From Nitrospirota bacterium (GTDB lineage: Bacteria > Nitrospirota > Nitrospiria > Nitrospirales > Nitrospiraceae), in NCBI GenBank assembly GCA_022545705.1, contig JACZQN010000002.1, positions 1 to 58,916 of the forward strand: DNA of 58,916 nucleotides, given 5' to 3'. Position numbers and translations under genes: made by a program. The notes below the pieces were generated by a model, which was given only the letters and a program-made list of their open reading frames with translations, was not told where the DNA came from and did not search any database. How positions within the stretch are numbered: the first letter of the stretch is position 1; each line of letters opens with the position of its first letter. Below are positions 17,531 to 26,878 of this stretch, piece after piece.

Positions 17531-17976
17531 TCCCCAGCTTTTTCCTCTGTCACCATGGCAGTCAGTTCCGCCTCGCAGACCAACTCCGACTCCACAAACG
17601 CATTCCCACGCATTTTCCAGAACGGCTGACGCCGCTTGAGCACTTCCACCTCCAGACGGAGTTGATCACCCGGCACCACCGGCTTTCGAAATTTGGCGTT
17701 GTCTATTCCCGTCAAGTACACCACAGGCCGGCCTTTGAACGGGGACGACTTGAACGCAAGCACGCCCCCCACCTGAGCCATGGCTTCCAGAATCAGTACA
17801 CCGGGCATGACCGGTCGATCGGGGAAATGGCCCTGGAAAAAAGGCTCATTGATTGTGACGTTCTTGATGCCGACGATGCGCCGGCCAGGCTCCAGTTCGC
17901 TGATCCGATCCACGAGCAGAAACGGATACCGATGGGGAAGCGTCGCTCGAATTTCCGTACTGTCCAGTGCTGACAT
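17524..17976 (-). CDS. fabZ: 3-hydroxyacyl-ACP dehydratase FabZ
   Basis: A 150-aa hot-dog fold dehydratase. [32 protein letters not shown] (catalytic His and Glu) and [16 protein letters not shown] are all present. It dehydrates 3-hydroxyacyl-ACP in fatty acid synthesis and so balances the pool shared with LpxA and LpxD. It sits directly downstream of the second skp gene, where many genomes have lpxD between the two. Confidence 0.95.
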   Translation of the reverse strand: MSALDSTEIRATLPHRYPFLLVDRISELEPGRRIVGIKNVTINEPFFQGHFPDRPVMPGVLILEAMAQVGGVLAFKSSPFKGRPVVYLTGIDNAKFRKPVVPGDQLRLEVEVLKRRQPFWKMRGNAFVESELVCEAELTAMVTEEKAGDR

Positions 17977-18014
17977 CAGTCCCGCCTCCTCCTATAATGC
18001 GGCTGGCTAGCGCA

Positions 18015-18560
18015 CTACCGGTTCCGCCGATTAAACTCCTTCACGACTCGATCGGTCAGGTCAACCGCTTGGTGATGATACAGCACGACCCGCAAGGTGG
18101 ATTCATCGCCGATATCCAGCACGGCTCCATAGCCGGCTTTTTTCGCAACCGCTGAGGTCGCCTCATCGATTTTTCTTAAAAACCGATCCGCCATTTCCTG
18201 TTGCTTGAGCTGAATGTCCCGGTTCAACTCTTGAAGTTGGCGCTGGTACTGCTCCAGCTTGGCCCGAAACTGCTCCTGCTTCGCACGCTTGGCCGCTTTG
18301 CTCAGCTTGGCTTCCTGCTCCTTCAGCTCACGTTCGAGCTGCTTCATATCTTCGTCTTCAGCCGCGAGGATTCGCTGCTGGTTCGCGGTGAACTCCTTGA
18401 GTTCCTGCAACGCACGTTGTCCGGCTTTCGTCCGTTCCATGACAGCGCGCTGATTGATCACACCGACCTTGAACGTCTCCGCCGCCAGACCTGTGCTCGC
18501 CTGGCCCGCCATGATCAACAGAATGGATCCAGCGGCCAGAAGCGAGGTTCCCCGATTCAT
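18015..18560 (-). CDS. OmpH/Skp family periplasmic chaperone (second copy)
   Basis: A 181-aa protein with a signal peptide (residues 1-26, ending in the GLAAETFKVG region) and a long charged coiled coil (about 55-135, rich in Lys, Glu and Gln), the Skp tentacle. FKVGVINQRAVMERTKAGQRALQEL is split by the family's beta-strand core and VVLYHHQAVDLTDRVVKEFN closes the body domain. Skp holds unfolded outer-membrane proteins in the periplasm for BamA, encoded two genes upstream. It follows the first copy by about 50 bases. Confidence 0.88.
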   Translation of the reverse strand: MNRGTSLLAAGSILLIMAGQASTGLAAETFKVGVINQRAVMERTKAGQRALQELKEFTANQQRILAAEDEDMKQLERELKEQEAKLSKAAKRAKQEQFRAKLEQYQRQLQELNRDIQLKQQEMADRFLRKIDEATSAVAKKAGYGAVLDIGDESTLRVVLYHHQAVDLTDRVVKEFNRRNR

Positions 18561-18609
18561 CCCTCAACGCTCCCTTCGCACAAAGGCCTACGCATTCGAG
18601 CGTCCGCCG

Positions 18610-19200
18610 TCACCGGGCTCCCCTATTGAGCTCGGTGATCACCTGCGCTGTCATGTCCAGCGAGGAATCGCTGTAGACGGTCGGGCTGCCCAGCCCCTTC
18701 TCAATCACGACCAACAAGCCGTTCTCCCGAGCCACCTCCGCCACGACTTCTGCGACTTTGCTCCTGAATTTTTCCAGGACCTCCTTTTGCTTCACCTGGA
18801 CTTCCCGGTTCATTTCGTTGACTTTCTGTTGATACTCGATCATCCGACGGCGAAACCGCTCCTCGCGTCCCCTCTTGGCATTGGCGCTCAGCACGCTCGC
18901 TTGTTTCAGAAGATCTCCTTCCATCCGCTTCAGTTCTTTTTCCTCAAGTTCCACAAGGGCCCGGCGATTGTCCGTGAACGTAGTCAGCTCTTCCTTAGCC
19001 TTCTGGCCGGCCTCAGTTTCGTTGAGCACTCGCTGGGGATTGATCACCCCAATGCGGACCCCGGATTGGCTGCTAAGCTGCGGCGACGAATTGGTCGCGC
19101 ACCCGCTCAAGGCAAGACCGATCACGAGACCGATCGTGCAGCTCGATGGAACTTTCGAGAGCCGCCGAACAGCTCCCTGGCCTACCTCTTTCAACTTCAT
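18610..19200 (-). CDS. OmpH/Skp family protein, lipoprotein-like (first copy)
   Basis: A 196-aa relative of the downstream gene. The N-terminus has a hydrophobic segment ending in LALSGCATNS, a lipobox, so this copy is probably a lipoprotein rather than a free periplasmic chaperone. IGVINPQRVLNETEAGQKA starts the body, a coiled coil covers about residues 75-150, and VYSDSSLDMTAQVITELNR ends it. The two copies differ enough to be an old duplication. It lies directly after bamA, as skp does in many genomes. Confidence 0.85.
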   Translation of the reverse strand: MKLKEVGQGAVRRLSKVPSSCTIGLVIGLALSGCATNSSPQLSSQSGVRIGVINPQRVLNETEAGQKAKEELTTFTDNRRALVELEEKELKRMEGDLLKQASVLSANAKRGREERFRRRMIEYQQKVNEMNREVQVKQKEVLEKFRSKVAEVVAEVARENGLLVVIEKGLGSPTVYSDSSLDMTAQVITELNRGAR

Positions 19201-19236
19201 TCCTGAGTCACTCCCATCACCTCTGCGGTGGACGCG

Positions 19237-21513
19237 TTAGAACAGCGATCCCACGGAAAATTCAAACACAGCATCCTTCTCAAGCGGATTCGGGTCCAGA
19301 TTGATTCCATACGCGAGGCGAAGTGGACCGAACGGCGAGATCCACCGCACCTCGATACCGGCAGCTTCCCTCAGGTCCAGGTCCAGGTCCTCCGTATCGT
19401 CGAATCCCCTGCCGTAATCGAAGAACAGGACCCCGTTAAGCTTGGCCTCAGCAGAGATCGGGAAAATGAATTCGTTGTTAATAATGATCTGCTTCGTGCC
19501 CCCCAGCAGCGTCCCACTCTCGGTGACAGGGCCCGCCCGTCCGAACTCAAACCCGCGCATCGTGTTGATTCCGCCGACGAAGAACCGTTCCGTCAGCGGA
19601 ACCGGTTTCCCGCCCAGGCCCTCCGTAAGGCCGAATCGCGCTCGAATCGAATGGCGGATGTCAAAGAACAAGGGGGTGTATTTATTGTTGTCGAACCCGA
19701 GCTTGTAAAAGTTATTGGTGCCCCCGAGCGCGGGCGTCCCGAGATCAAAGCTGAGGCTGCTCCTCATCCCGGTTCTCGGGTCCAGAAAGAAATCCCGTGT
19801 GTCACGCGCGATCGAGGAGCGGAACCCTGTTGTGGACTGATTCCCCTCTTGGTCTTTCACGAAGTCCGGTGCGTCAGCTTCCACCTCGCTGATCTTTAAT
19901 GCCTCGCCCACCAGGCTCAGATTCCCGGATGTGAACTCCGAAAACCACCGACCGAAGGAGACCCCACCGCCCGCCTTTGCTTCGGTATAGGTGAGGAAGT
20001 CCGTCTCGGTGCTGAACGCATCGAGCTGCACGGACGTCAGCGAGTCGCGAAAATGAGGCTCGCGGAAGGAAATCACCCCGAGGGTTCGACGCTGCCCTAA
20101 CTGCCCTCGCACCCGCAACAGGTGGCCGCGCCCAAACAGGTTCCCCTCCGTAATATCGGCGATCGCCGTGAGCTGATCCAGGGAACTGAACCCACCGCCG
20201 ATACTGAAGGATCCAGTCGGCTTTTCTTTGACTTTGACATCGAGGTCCACTTTGTCAGAGGCCACCTGCCTGGGTAAGATTTCGACCGTTTCAAAAAAAT
20301 TCAGGTTGTTCAGCCGCTGGAAACTGCGTTTCATCGCCTTCGTATCGATGACTTCTTGTTCGTTGAGCCGGAGTTCGCGACGGATCACATTATCGCGGGT
20401 CTTGTCATTGCCCCTGATCGTGATTCGATTGACCCTCATCATCTCCCCTTCCTCGATGCGGAAGATGATCGCCGCTGTCTTTGTCTCGGGGTTCGGCACA
20501 ACCGAGGGAGTCACCCGCGCAAATGCGTACCCCCTCCCTCCATACAGGTCCTCGAGTCGGGTTTTCTCTTCACGAATCGCGGCGCGCTGGAACACCTCCC
20601 CGGGCTTAATCTTCGACTCTTTCATGAGTTCCTGTTCCTCAAACACCGTATTACCCCGAAACCCGACCTCGCCAACCGTGAACGGCTCGCCTTCGACGAT
20701 CGTATACGTCACGGTGAAGCCCTGGCGATCCTCCGTCAACTCGACGACCGGCAGACTGACCTGCACGTTCAGATAGCCTTTGTTGAGATACACCTCCTTG
20801 ATCCGCTCCACATCGTTGCCCAGTTCCTCGCGCCTGAGTATGCCGGCGTCCGTGAACAGCGAGAGGAAAAAGACCGTCTCGCGGTTGGCCAACATTTTCA
20901 GGAGCTCCTTTTTTGACACGGCTTCCGCCCCGTCGAAAATCACGGTTTCGATTTTGAGCTGATCGCCTTCCTTGATGTAAAAGGTCAGCCGCTTCCGATC
21001 CTCTTCCAGCGTTTGAACGATCGGGATGACCCGGGCATTGGCGTAGCCCTCATCACGGTAAGCCGACTCAATTCGTTCGGCGCTCTCTTTGACCTCTTGC
21101 TGATCGAGGAAGGATTGGCTGCGGATCGTGGTCTTCTCCCTCAGCTTGTCCTCGTTGAGATTCTCGTTCCCATCAAATACAATTTCGGTGATGAAGGGCT
21201 TCTCGCGCACCACGAGGATGACTGTCAGGCCACCGGCCGCTGGTTCCGCCTCGATCTGCACGTCTTCAAAGAACCCCATCGCATAGATCAGACGGATTTG
21301 TGCGCGGATTGCTTTGGCCGTATAGGGATCACCGACGTTCAGTGTGAGCCGACTCCGGATCGCCAATTCCTCAATCCGTTTGTTCCCTTGCACCTCAATA
21401 GACGTGACTTTTTGAGGACTGTCCTGGGCATACAGCGCGCCGGCGGGAGTGACAACAAGCGCGCTGACCATGACTGCGAGACACAATGATCGATTTCCCA
21501 CCGGATTGGTCAC
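19237..21513 (-). CDS. bamA: Outer membrane protein assembly factor BamA
   Basis: A 758-aa Omp85 protein starting at GTG 21513, with AAAGG five bases upstream. It has a signal peptide (about 1-29), five POTRA domains (about 36-385) and a C-terminal beta barrel (about 390-758) ending in the aromatic signature FEFSVGSLF. The barrel motif GGINTMRGFEFGRAGPV is a variant of the Omp85 VRGF/Y lid-lock loop. It inserts beta-barrel proteins in the outer membrane. It is the first gene of the envelope operon, read from a promoter at 21709-21737 that leaves a leader of nearly 190 bases. Confidence 0.95.
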   Translation of the reverse strand: MTNPVGNRSLCLAVMVSALVVTPAGALYAQDSPQKVTSIEVQGNKRIEELAIRSRLTLNVGDPYTAKAIRAQIRLIYAMGFFEDVQIEAEPAAGGLTVILVVREKPFITEIVFDGNENLNEDKLREKTTIRSQSFLDQQEVKESAERIESAYRDEGYANARVIPIVQTLEEDRKRLTFYIKEGDQLKIETVIFDGAEAVSKKELLKMLANRETVFFLSLFTDAGILRREELGNDVERIKEVYLNKGYLNVQVSLPVVELTEDRQGFTVTYTIVEGEPFTVGEVGFRGNTVFEEQELMKESKIKPGEVFQRAAIREEKTRLEDLYGGRGYAFARVTPSVVPNPETKTAAIIFRIEEGEMMRVNRITIRGNDKTRDNVIRRELRLNEQEVIDTKAMKRSFQRLNNLNFFETVEILPRQVASDKVDLDVKVKEKPTGSFSIGGGFSSLDQLTAIADITEGNLFGRGHLLRVRGQLGQRRTLGVISFREPHFRDSLTSVQLDAFSTETDFLTYTEAKAGGGVSFGRWFSEFTSGNLSLVGEALKISEVEADAPDFVKDQEGNQSTTGFRSSIARDTRDFFLDPRTGMRSSLSFDLGTPALGGTNNFYKLGFDNNKYTPLFFDIRHSIRARFGLTEGLGGKPVPLTERFFVGGINTMRGFEFGRAGPVTESGTLLGGTKQIIINNEFIFPISAEAKLNGVLFFDYGRGFDDTEDLDLDLREAAGIEVRWISPFGPLRLAYGINLDPNPLEKDAVFEFSVGSLF

Positions 21514-21820
21514 TGCGGCCTTTCAAGGGATGTCCGCTGACCAATGCTTGTGGGGTAGGATCCCAGGACCCGAAGGGCTACGGGGAGAACGCCGATACGA
21601 CCGCCTCACTGGTTTCGACCTGACCCAGAGTCTTCGCAGAGGAGGTCGCATAAGCTAAAAAAAGTCCCCTCGACAGAGATCTAATCAAGCACTTGAAAAA
21701 CATGAAGAATTATACGTGTCATTACGAAACATGTAAAGAAGATTTCGCAGATCCCCCTCGTGGGCACGCGTCGTTCGCTTCTTCCGAGTTTCTTGACATT
21801 CTTTTAATCCATCCCATAGT
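21514..21820. other. Divergent promoter region between bamA and galU
   Basis: This 307-base gap holds the promoters of both divergent operons (listed separately). The bamA side is a leader of nearly 190 bases. It includes the plus-strand CCCGAAGGG hairpin seed near 21568 and an A-rich run near 21660 that becomes a T-run in the bamA transcript. I could not fold it into a recognised riboswitch, and no credible ORF is present. Confidence 0.6.
21709..21737 (-). promoter_or_regulatory. Sigma-70 promoter for the bamA envelope operon
   Basis: On the minus strand a TTTACA -35 (21737-21732) and a perfect TATAAT -10 (21714-21709) are separated by 17 bases. The predicted start is near 21702. It is the best-matching promoter I see upstream of this minus-strand gene run, so it probably drives most of the 18 envelope genes. 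Confidence 0.8.
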
Positions 21821-21822
21821 AT
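21793..21822 (+). promoter_or_regulatory. Sigma-70 promoter for galU, possibly leaderless
   Basis: TTGACA (21793-21798), an 18-base spacer and TAGTAT (21817-21822). The expected start of transcription is about 21829-21830, the A of the galU ATG, so the message may have no leader. No Shine-Dalgarno sequence precedes that ATG. Confidence 0.6.
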
Positions 21823-21829
21823 GCTGCTG

Positions 21830-22723
21830 ATGCGCAAAACCTTGATCCGCAAAGCCGTGATTCCAGCCGCTGGGCTCGGAACCCGCTTCCTCCCCGCGAC
21901 GAAGGCTTCACCCAAGGAAATGCTCCCGCTGGTTGATAAGCCGCTCATTCAGTATGCGGTCGAGGAAGCCGTCGCTGCAGGCATTGAAGATATTATCATC
22001 ATCACCGGTCGGGGAAAGCGCGCAATCGAGGACCATTTCGACCGATCCTTTGAGCTGGAGGAGACCCTCAAAGGGAACGGAAAGGTTCGACTGATCAAGG
22101 AGTTGCGAAGGATATCAGAGTTGGCGAAATTCTGTTACATCAGACAGCCTGAAGCGCTGGGACTGGGGCACGCTGTGTTGTGCGCCCAGCATTTGATCGG
22201 CAATGAACCCTTTGCGGTCATCCTGGGTGATGAAATCATCGATGCCTCAGTGCCGGCCCTGGGCCAGCTTATGCAGGTCTATGCCGAGGGATACGGAGCC
22301 GTCGTTGGTGTCCAGAAAGTTCGGATGGCTGACGTCAGTCACTACGGGATCATTGCCTCGGAGCGGGTGACAGCAGGACTCCATCGGGTCCGCGACCTCA
22401 TCGAAAAACCGACTCCGGAAGAGTCACCCTCTCGCTTGGCGCTCATCGGACGCTACGTGCTCTCCCCGGCGATTTTCCCGGCGCTGCAACGCACCGTTCC
22501 TGGAAAAAATCGCGAGATTCAACTGACCGACGCCCTGCGCCATCTCGCGCGGCAGGTTCCAATCTACGCCCGAGAGATTCAGGGCCAGCGGTACGATGCC
22601 GGGGATAAGCTCGGCTTCCTCCAAGCCACGGTCGAATTCGCGTTGAAGGATCCAACCCTTGGACCTCGCTTCTCACGGTACTTGAAGCAGCTACACCGAC
22701 GGGCTGGCTTGCTCCCCGCCTGA
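21830..22723 (+). CDS. galU: UTP-glucose-1-phosphate uridylyltransferase
   Basis: A 297-aa nucleotidyltransferase. The N-terminus AVIPAAGLGTRFLPATKASPKEM is the GalU signature with the substrate-binding Lys; LGLGHAVLCA and VILGDEIID bind UTP and metal, and GRYVLSPAIFPALQ and EIQLTDALRHL follow. I chose ATG 21830 rather than 21821, which would lie inside the predicted -10 box. It makes UDP-glucose, the donor for the glucosyltransferases of the divergent LPS operon and for glycan storage. lon follows after 41 bases. Confidence 0.94.
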   Translation: MRKTLIRKAVIPAAGLGTRFLPATKASPKEMLPLVDKPLIQYAVEEAVAAGIEDIIIITGRGKRAIEDHFDRSFELEETLKGNGKVRLIKELRRISELAKFCYIRQPEALGLGHAVLCAQHLIGNEPFAVILGDEIIDASVPALGQLMQVYAEGYGAVVGVQKVRMADVSHYGIIASERVTAGLHRVRDLIEKPTPEESPSRLALIGRYVLSPAIFPALQRTVPGKNREIQLTDALRHLARQVPIYAREIQGQRYDAGDKLGFLQATVEFALKDPTLGPRFSRYLKQLHRRAGLLPA

Positions 22724-22764
22724 TTGCTTGAATCGGTGCTCACGTTCTGGTAGGAATCGCCTGG

Positions 22765-25275
22765 ATGCCAACTGAACTATCCGAACACGACGCTCAGAAC
22801 CTTGAAATTCCCGATCAGCTTCCTCTGCTGCCTGTCCGGGACATCGTGGTGTTCCCGTACATGGTCCTTCCCTTGTTCGTCGGGCGAGAGATGTCCATCA
22901 AAGCCATTGAGGCAGCGCTAGCCGGGAACCGCATGATTTTTCTCGCCACCCAGAAGGTGCTCGAGGTGGAGAACCCCACGCCGGACGATGTCCACTCGGT
23001 CGGCACCATCGGCATCATCATGCGCATGCTGAAGCTTCCGGATGAGCGGATCAAAATCCTTGTCCAAGGCCTGTCGAAGGGCCGGGTGCAGGAGTATATC
23101 CAGAGCGATCCCTATTATTCCGTGCGGATCGCCAAGATTGTTGAAGTCAAACCGCCCGCCACATCGCTTGAGGCCGAAGCGGTCACGCGAACCGTCAAGG
23201 AACAGCTGGAGCGGATCATCAGCCTGGGCAAAGTGCTCATGCCTGACGTCATGGTCGTCATTGAAAACCTGGACGACCCCGGCCGCCTGGCTGATATGGT
23301 GGTCTCCAACCTGGGGCTGAAAGTCGAAGTGACACAGACCATCCTTGAGGTGGAGGATCCCATTGCACGGCTCACGCGGGTCAGCGAAATCCTGGCGAAG
23401 GAAGTCGAAGTGCTGTCCATGCAGCAGAAAATCCAGGCGCAAGCGAAGGGCGAAATCGACAAGACCCAGCGCGAGTATTTCCTGCGCGAGCAACTCAAGG
23501 CTATTCAAAAAGAGTTGGGAGAGCTGGACGAGCGGGCTGAAGAGATCGCGGAGTTCCGCAAACGCATTAAAGACGCCAAGATGCCCGAGAAGGTCTTCAA
23601 AGAGTGCGAGAAGCAGCTCAAGCGCCTCGAAAAGATGCACCCGGACACGGCCGAGTCCGCCACGGTTAGGACCTATCTGGAATTGATGGTCGAGCTGCCG
23701 TGGAGCAAGAAGTCCAAAGACAACCTGGACATCAAGGCGGCCACCAAGGTGCTGGACGAGGACCATTATGACCTTGAAAAGGTCAAGGAACGCATCCTCG
23801 AGTACCTCGCTGTCCGAAAGTTAAAGGACAAGATGAAGGGGCCGATCCTGTGCTTCGTGGGCCCCCCGGGAGTCGGAAAAACGTCGCTCGGCAAATCGAT
23901 TGCGCGGGCCTTGGGACGGGAATTCGTGCGGATCAGCCTCGGCGGGGTGCGCGACGAAGCGGAAATCCGCGGGCACCGCCGCACGTACGTCGGCGCCCTA
24001 CCGGGACGCATCATTCAGGGTATCAAACAAGCTGGAACCAACAACCCCGTCTTCATGATGGACGAGGTGGATAAGGTCGGAATGGACTTCCGTGGCGACC
24101 CGTCGGCTGCGCTCTTGGAAGTGTTGGATCCGGAACAGAACCACACGTTCAGCGACCACTATTTGGGCGTGTCCTTTGACCTGAGCGATGTGATGTTCAT
24201 CACGACGGCGAACCTCATGGACCCCATCCACTCCGCGCTGCGCGATCGGATGGAGATCATCGAGATCCCGGGCTACACGGAAGAAGAGAAGCTGGGCATT
24301 GCGAAACGGTTTCTCGTCCCTCGCCAACTGAAGGAGCATGGAATCACGGAGGCACATATCCGGATTGGCGAGCCGACGCTCCGTGAAATCGTGTTCCGTT
24401 ACACCAGGGAAGCTGGAGTCCGAAACCTGGAACGTGAGATCGCGAATACCATGCGGAAGGTGGCCAAAAAGATTGCCGAAGGAAAGGACCGCTGCTATAC
24501 CATCTCCCCGGCGAATCTCCACCGCTACCTGGGCGTCCCCAAGTTTCTCCCCGAAACCGAGAAGGAGAAAGACGAAGTCGGGGTTGCGACCGGGCTCGCG
24601 TGGACGGAGGCGGGCGGCGATGTGCTGCACATCGAGGCCACCGTGATGATGGGAAAGGGGCAGCTGACCCTGACCGGGCACCTCGGCGAAGTCATGAAGG
24701 AATCAGCTCAGGCTGCTCTCAGTTACGTGCGTTCGCGCGAGAAGCGGCTGGGCATCAACCCCGCGACCTTTGCCAAAAGCGACATCCATATCCACGTCCC
24801 GGCCGGAGCGATTCCTAAAGACGGACCCTCGGCCGGCATCACCATGGGGACAGCGTTGGCGTCCAGCCTGTCGAATATCCCGGTCCGGCGCGATCTTGCG
24901 ATGACAGGTGAGATCACCTTGCGCGGGCGAGTCTTACCGGTCGGTGGGCTCAAGGAGAAAATCCTGGCCGCCAAACGGGCGAAGTTGTCCACGGTGATCC
25001 TCCCGAAGCGCAACCAGAAAGATCTCGCGGACATTCCTAAGCACTTGTTGCGCGGCGTCCGGTTGGTCTTCGTAGACACGATGGGCGATGTGCTCAAGGC
25101 CAGCTTACGCCGACCGACCACCGCGCAGCCCGAATCCAAGCCGGTGGACAAGCGGCAGAGGACAAGACGCCCGCGGCTCCGGCCCCGTCAGCCGGAGAAG
25201 CCCAGACGCGTACCCCGTTCGCGGCCACTCGCACCGACGGTGTCCGCCCGACCCGCGCCCCCGGGCACGGCTTGA
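22765..25275 (+). CDS. lon: ATP-dependent protease Lon
   Basis: An 836-aa Lon protease. The N-terminal substrate domain starts with [20 protein letters not shown]; a coiled-coil region lies around residues 215-300. The AAA+ module has Walker [19 protein letters not shown] and Walker [11 protein letters not shown]. The C-terminal protease domain has the catalytic Ser in [15 protein letters not shown] and the Lys in [13 protein letters not shown]. It degrades misfolded and regulatory proteins in the cytosol. The last 50 residues after LKASLRRP are an Arg/Pro-rich tail; a neighbouring frame there reads as a more typical Ala/Pro tail, so an indel is possible. The stop is one base before the thiL ATG. 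Confidence 0.95.
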   Translation: MPTELSEHDAQNLEIPDQLPLLPVRDIVVFPYMVLPLFVGREMSIKAIEAALAGNRMIFLATQKVLEVENPTPDDVHSVGTIGIIMRMLKLPDERIKILVQGLSKGRVQEYIQSDPYYSVRIAKIVEVKPPATSLEAEAVTRTVKEQLERIISLGKVLMPDVMVVIENLDDPGRLADMVVSNLGLKVEVTQTILEVEDPIARLTRVSEILAKEVEVLSMQQKIQAQAKGEIDKTQREYFLREQLKAIQKELGELDERAEEIAEFRKRIKDAKMPEKVFKECEKQLKRLEKMHPDTAESATVRTYLELMVELPWSKKSKDNLDIKAATKVLDEDHYDLEKVKERILEYLAVRKLKDKMKGPILCFVGPPGVGKTSLGKSIARALGREFVRISLGGVRDEAEIRGHRRTYVGALPGRIIQGIKQAGTNNPVFMMDEVDKVGMDFRGDPSAALLEVLDPEQNHTFSDHYLGVSFDLSDVMFITTANLMDPIHSALRDRMEIIEIPGYTEEEKLGIAKRFLVPRQLKEHGITEAHIRIGEPTLREIVFRYTREAGVRNLEREIANTMRKVAKKIAEGKDRCYTISPANLHRYLGVPKFLPETEKEKDEVGVATGLAWTEAGGDVLHIEATVMMGKGQLTLTGHLGEVMKESAQAALSYVRSREKRLGINPATFAKSDIHIHVPAGAIPKDGPSAGITMGTALASSLSNIPVRRDLAMTGEITLRGRVLPVGGLKEKILAAKRAKLSTVILPKRNQKDLADIPKHLLRGVRLVFVDTMGDVLKASLRRPTTAQPESKPVDKRQRTRRPRLRPRQPEKPRRVPRSRPLAPTVSARPAPPGTA

Positions 25276-25276
25276 G

Positions 25277-26371
25277 ATGCGCACCCGATCGTTGCGGATG
25301 TCGCTGCCACAGGTGGGCGAATTCAACCTGATCCAAAGCCTGCGCCGACGTTACGGGCAAACAGGCCGGGCCGTGCTGTGTGGCATCGGCGACGACGCGG
25401 CGATGGTTCGAGCATCGTCCGCCCACGCACTCCTCATCACCACCGACCTCGTCGCAGAAGGGATCCATTTCAATCTCCACACCGCCACCTTTGCGGACAT
25501 TGGATACAAGGCGGCCGTAGCCAATCTCAGCGATATTGCCGCCATGGGTGGGACCCCCCAATACCTCTTGGCCTCAGTCGCCGTTCCACGATCATGCACC
25601 GCATCGAATATCGATGACCTCTATGGCGGCTTGATGCGGGCCTGCCGACCCCATGGGGTGGAACTGGTGGGTGGAGATACCTCCGAATCGAAGGACGGGC
25701 TGTTCGTCAGCGTGACCGTGACAGGTTGCGTGGAACCAGGGCGAGCGCTCAGGCGCGACGGCGCGAAGGTCGGCGACCTCGTGTACGTGACCGGAACTCT
25801 CGGAGATTCATTGGCCGGACTGAGGATCCTCACTCGGAAGGGACGAAGGCAGAGGCGGACTCGTGGGAGAGAGGGTGCCAATCCGCGCTACGTGAAGAGT
25901 CTGGTCGATCGGCACCTGCACCCTACACCTCGACTTCAGACCGGCCTGCTCCTCGCGCACGACCGCCTGGCAACCGCCGCGATCGACATTTCAGACGGCT
26001 TGTCTGGGGATTTAGCCCATGTCTGCCGGGAGAGCGGAGTTGGGGCAGAAATTGAGGCCGCAGCAGTTCCACTCTCCGACGCCTGCCGTGCATACGCGGT
26101 TGCGTCTGGTGTAGACCCGATTGATTGGGCTCTGCGAGGTGGAGAAGACTACGAACTGCTTTTTACGGTTCCCCCGAGGAACTGCTCGAAGCTCGGTCGG
26201 GTGTCACAACGGTCCACGTGCCGCATTACCCGCATAGGAACCATCCGGCCGAGAGCGTTTGGACTCCGCCTCCGGAGGCAAAGCGGAAGGGTGACTCAGC
26301 TCGCGGACTCCAGCTACCAGCATTTTCGGGCAGCCCGTACAACCCCGCGAGAGGCCGCGTGGTCAAGCTAG
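25277..26371 (+). CDS. thiL: Thiamine-monophosphate kinase
   Basis: A 364-aa ATP-grasp-unrelated AIR-synthase-fold kinase. GEFNLIQSLRRRYG starts the fold, CGIGDDAAMV and LLITTDLVAEGIHF bind Mg-ATP, and DISDGLSGDLAHVCRESG plus LRGGEDYELLFTVP complete the active site. It makes thiamine diphosphate from thiamine phosphate, the product of the ThiE step encoded at 35.9 kb. An ATG at 25298 is an alternative start. A basic insertion around LTRKGRRQRRTRGRE (near residue 185) is longer than usual. The 3' end overlaps the next gene by 13 bases. Confidence 0.93.
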   Translation: MRTRSLRMSLPQVGEFNLIQSLRRRYGQTGRAVLCGIGDDAAMVRASSAHALLITTDLVAEGIHFNLHTATFADIGYKAAVANLSDIAAMGGTPQYLLASVAVPRSCTASNIDDLYGGLMRACRPHGVELVGGDTSESKDGLFVSVTVTGCVEPGRALRRDGAKVGDLVYVTGTLGDSLAGLRILTRKGRRQRRTRGREGANPRYVKSLVDRHLHPTPRLQTGLLLAHDRLATAAIDISDGLSGDLAHVCRESGVGAEIEAAAVPLSDACRAYAVASGVDPIDWALRGGEDYELLFTVPPRNCSKLGRVSQRSTCRITRIGTIRPRAFGLRLRRQSGRVTQLADSSYQHFRAARTTPREAAWSS

Positions 26372-26853
26372 CTCGCATCCGTCCGCTCCTGCGTCTCATC
26401 CTCCGCCTGAATGAATCGCCGCACCGGATCGCGCTCGCGTTCGCCACGGGCGTGTTTATCGCCTTCTCGCCGACCTACGGTCTGCATACGGTCAGCGTGG
26501 TCTTTTGTGCGTGGGTGTTCCGCCTCAATGCGCTTGCCCTGTTCGCAGGTTCGTTGATCAACAATCCATGGACGCTGGTGCCGATCCTGGCCGCCACTGT
26601 GTGGACGGGTTTTGAGATCCTCGGCAGCCCGCAAGTTGAGACCGTGTACTGGCAGGGCCTCGGGATCGAGTCGCTCTACGAGCAAATCCTGCCCTATGCC
26701 ATCCCGTTTTTCGTCGGAGGAGTGGCCTTGGGCACGCTTGGCGCGCTTCTCACCTATCCCGCCGCCTACCTTGCCGTCACGACGTTCCGTTCGCGCCGGA
26801 ATCGGGCCCGGGCTGAGAGCGGACAATTGCCTCCCAGACTCGGCCTCAGTTAA
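26359..26853 (+). CDS. DUF2062 family small membrane protein
   Basis: A protein of about 164 aa starting at GTG 26359, inside the end of thiL. The family signature FATGVFIAFSPTYGLHT and FAGSLINNPWTLVPI is clear, and three or four hydrophobic segments (about 30-60, 65-100, 115-145) indicate an inner-membrane protein. The function of DUF2062 is unknown; it often sits near cell-envelope or lipid genes. The longer open frame upstream is thiL sequence in another phase. Confidence 0.82.
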   Translation: MVKLARIRPLLRLILRLNESPHRIALAFATGVFIAFSPTYGLHTVSVVFCAWVFRLNALALFAGSLINNPWTLVPILAATVWTGFEILGSPQVETVYWQGLGIESLYEQILPYAIPFFVGGVALGTLGALLTYPAAYLAVTTFRSRRNRARAESGQLPPRLGLS

Positions 26854-26878
26854 GATACCCGTACGGAGACACACCCCC

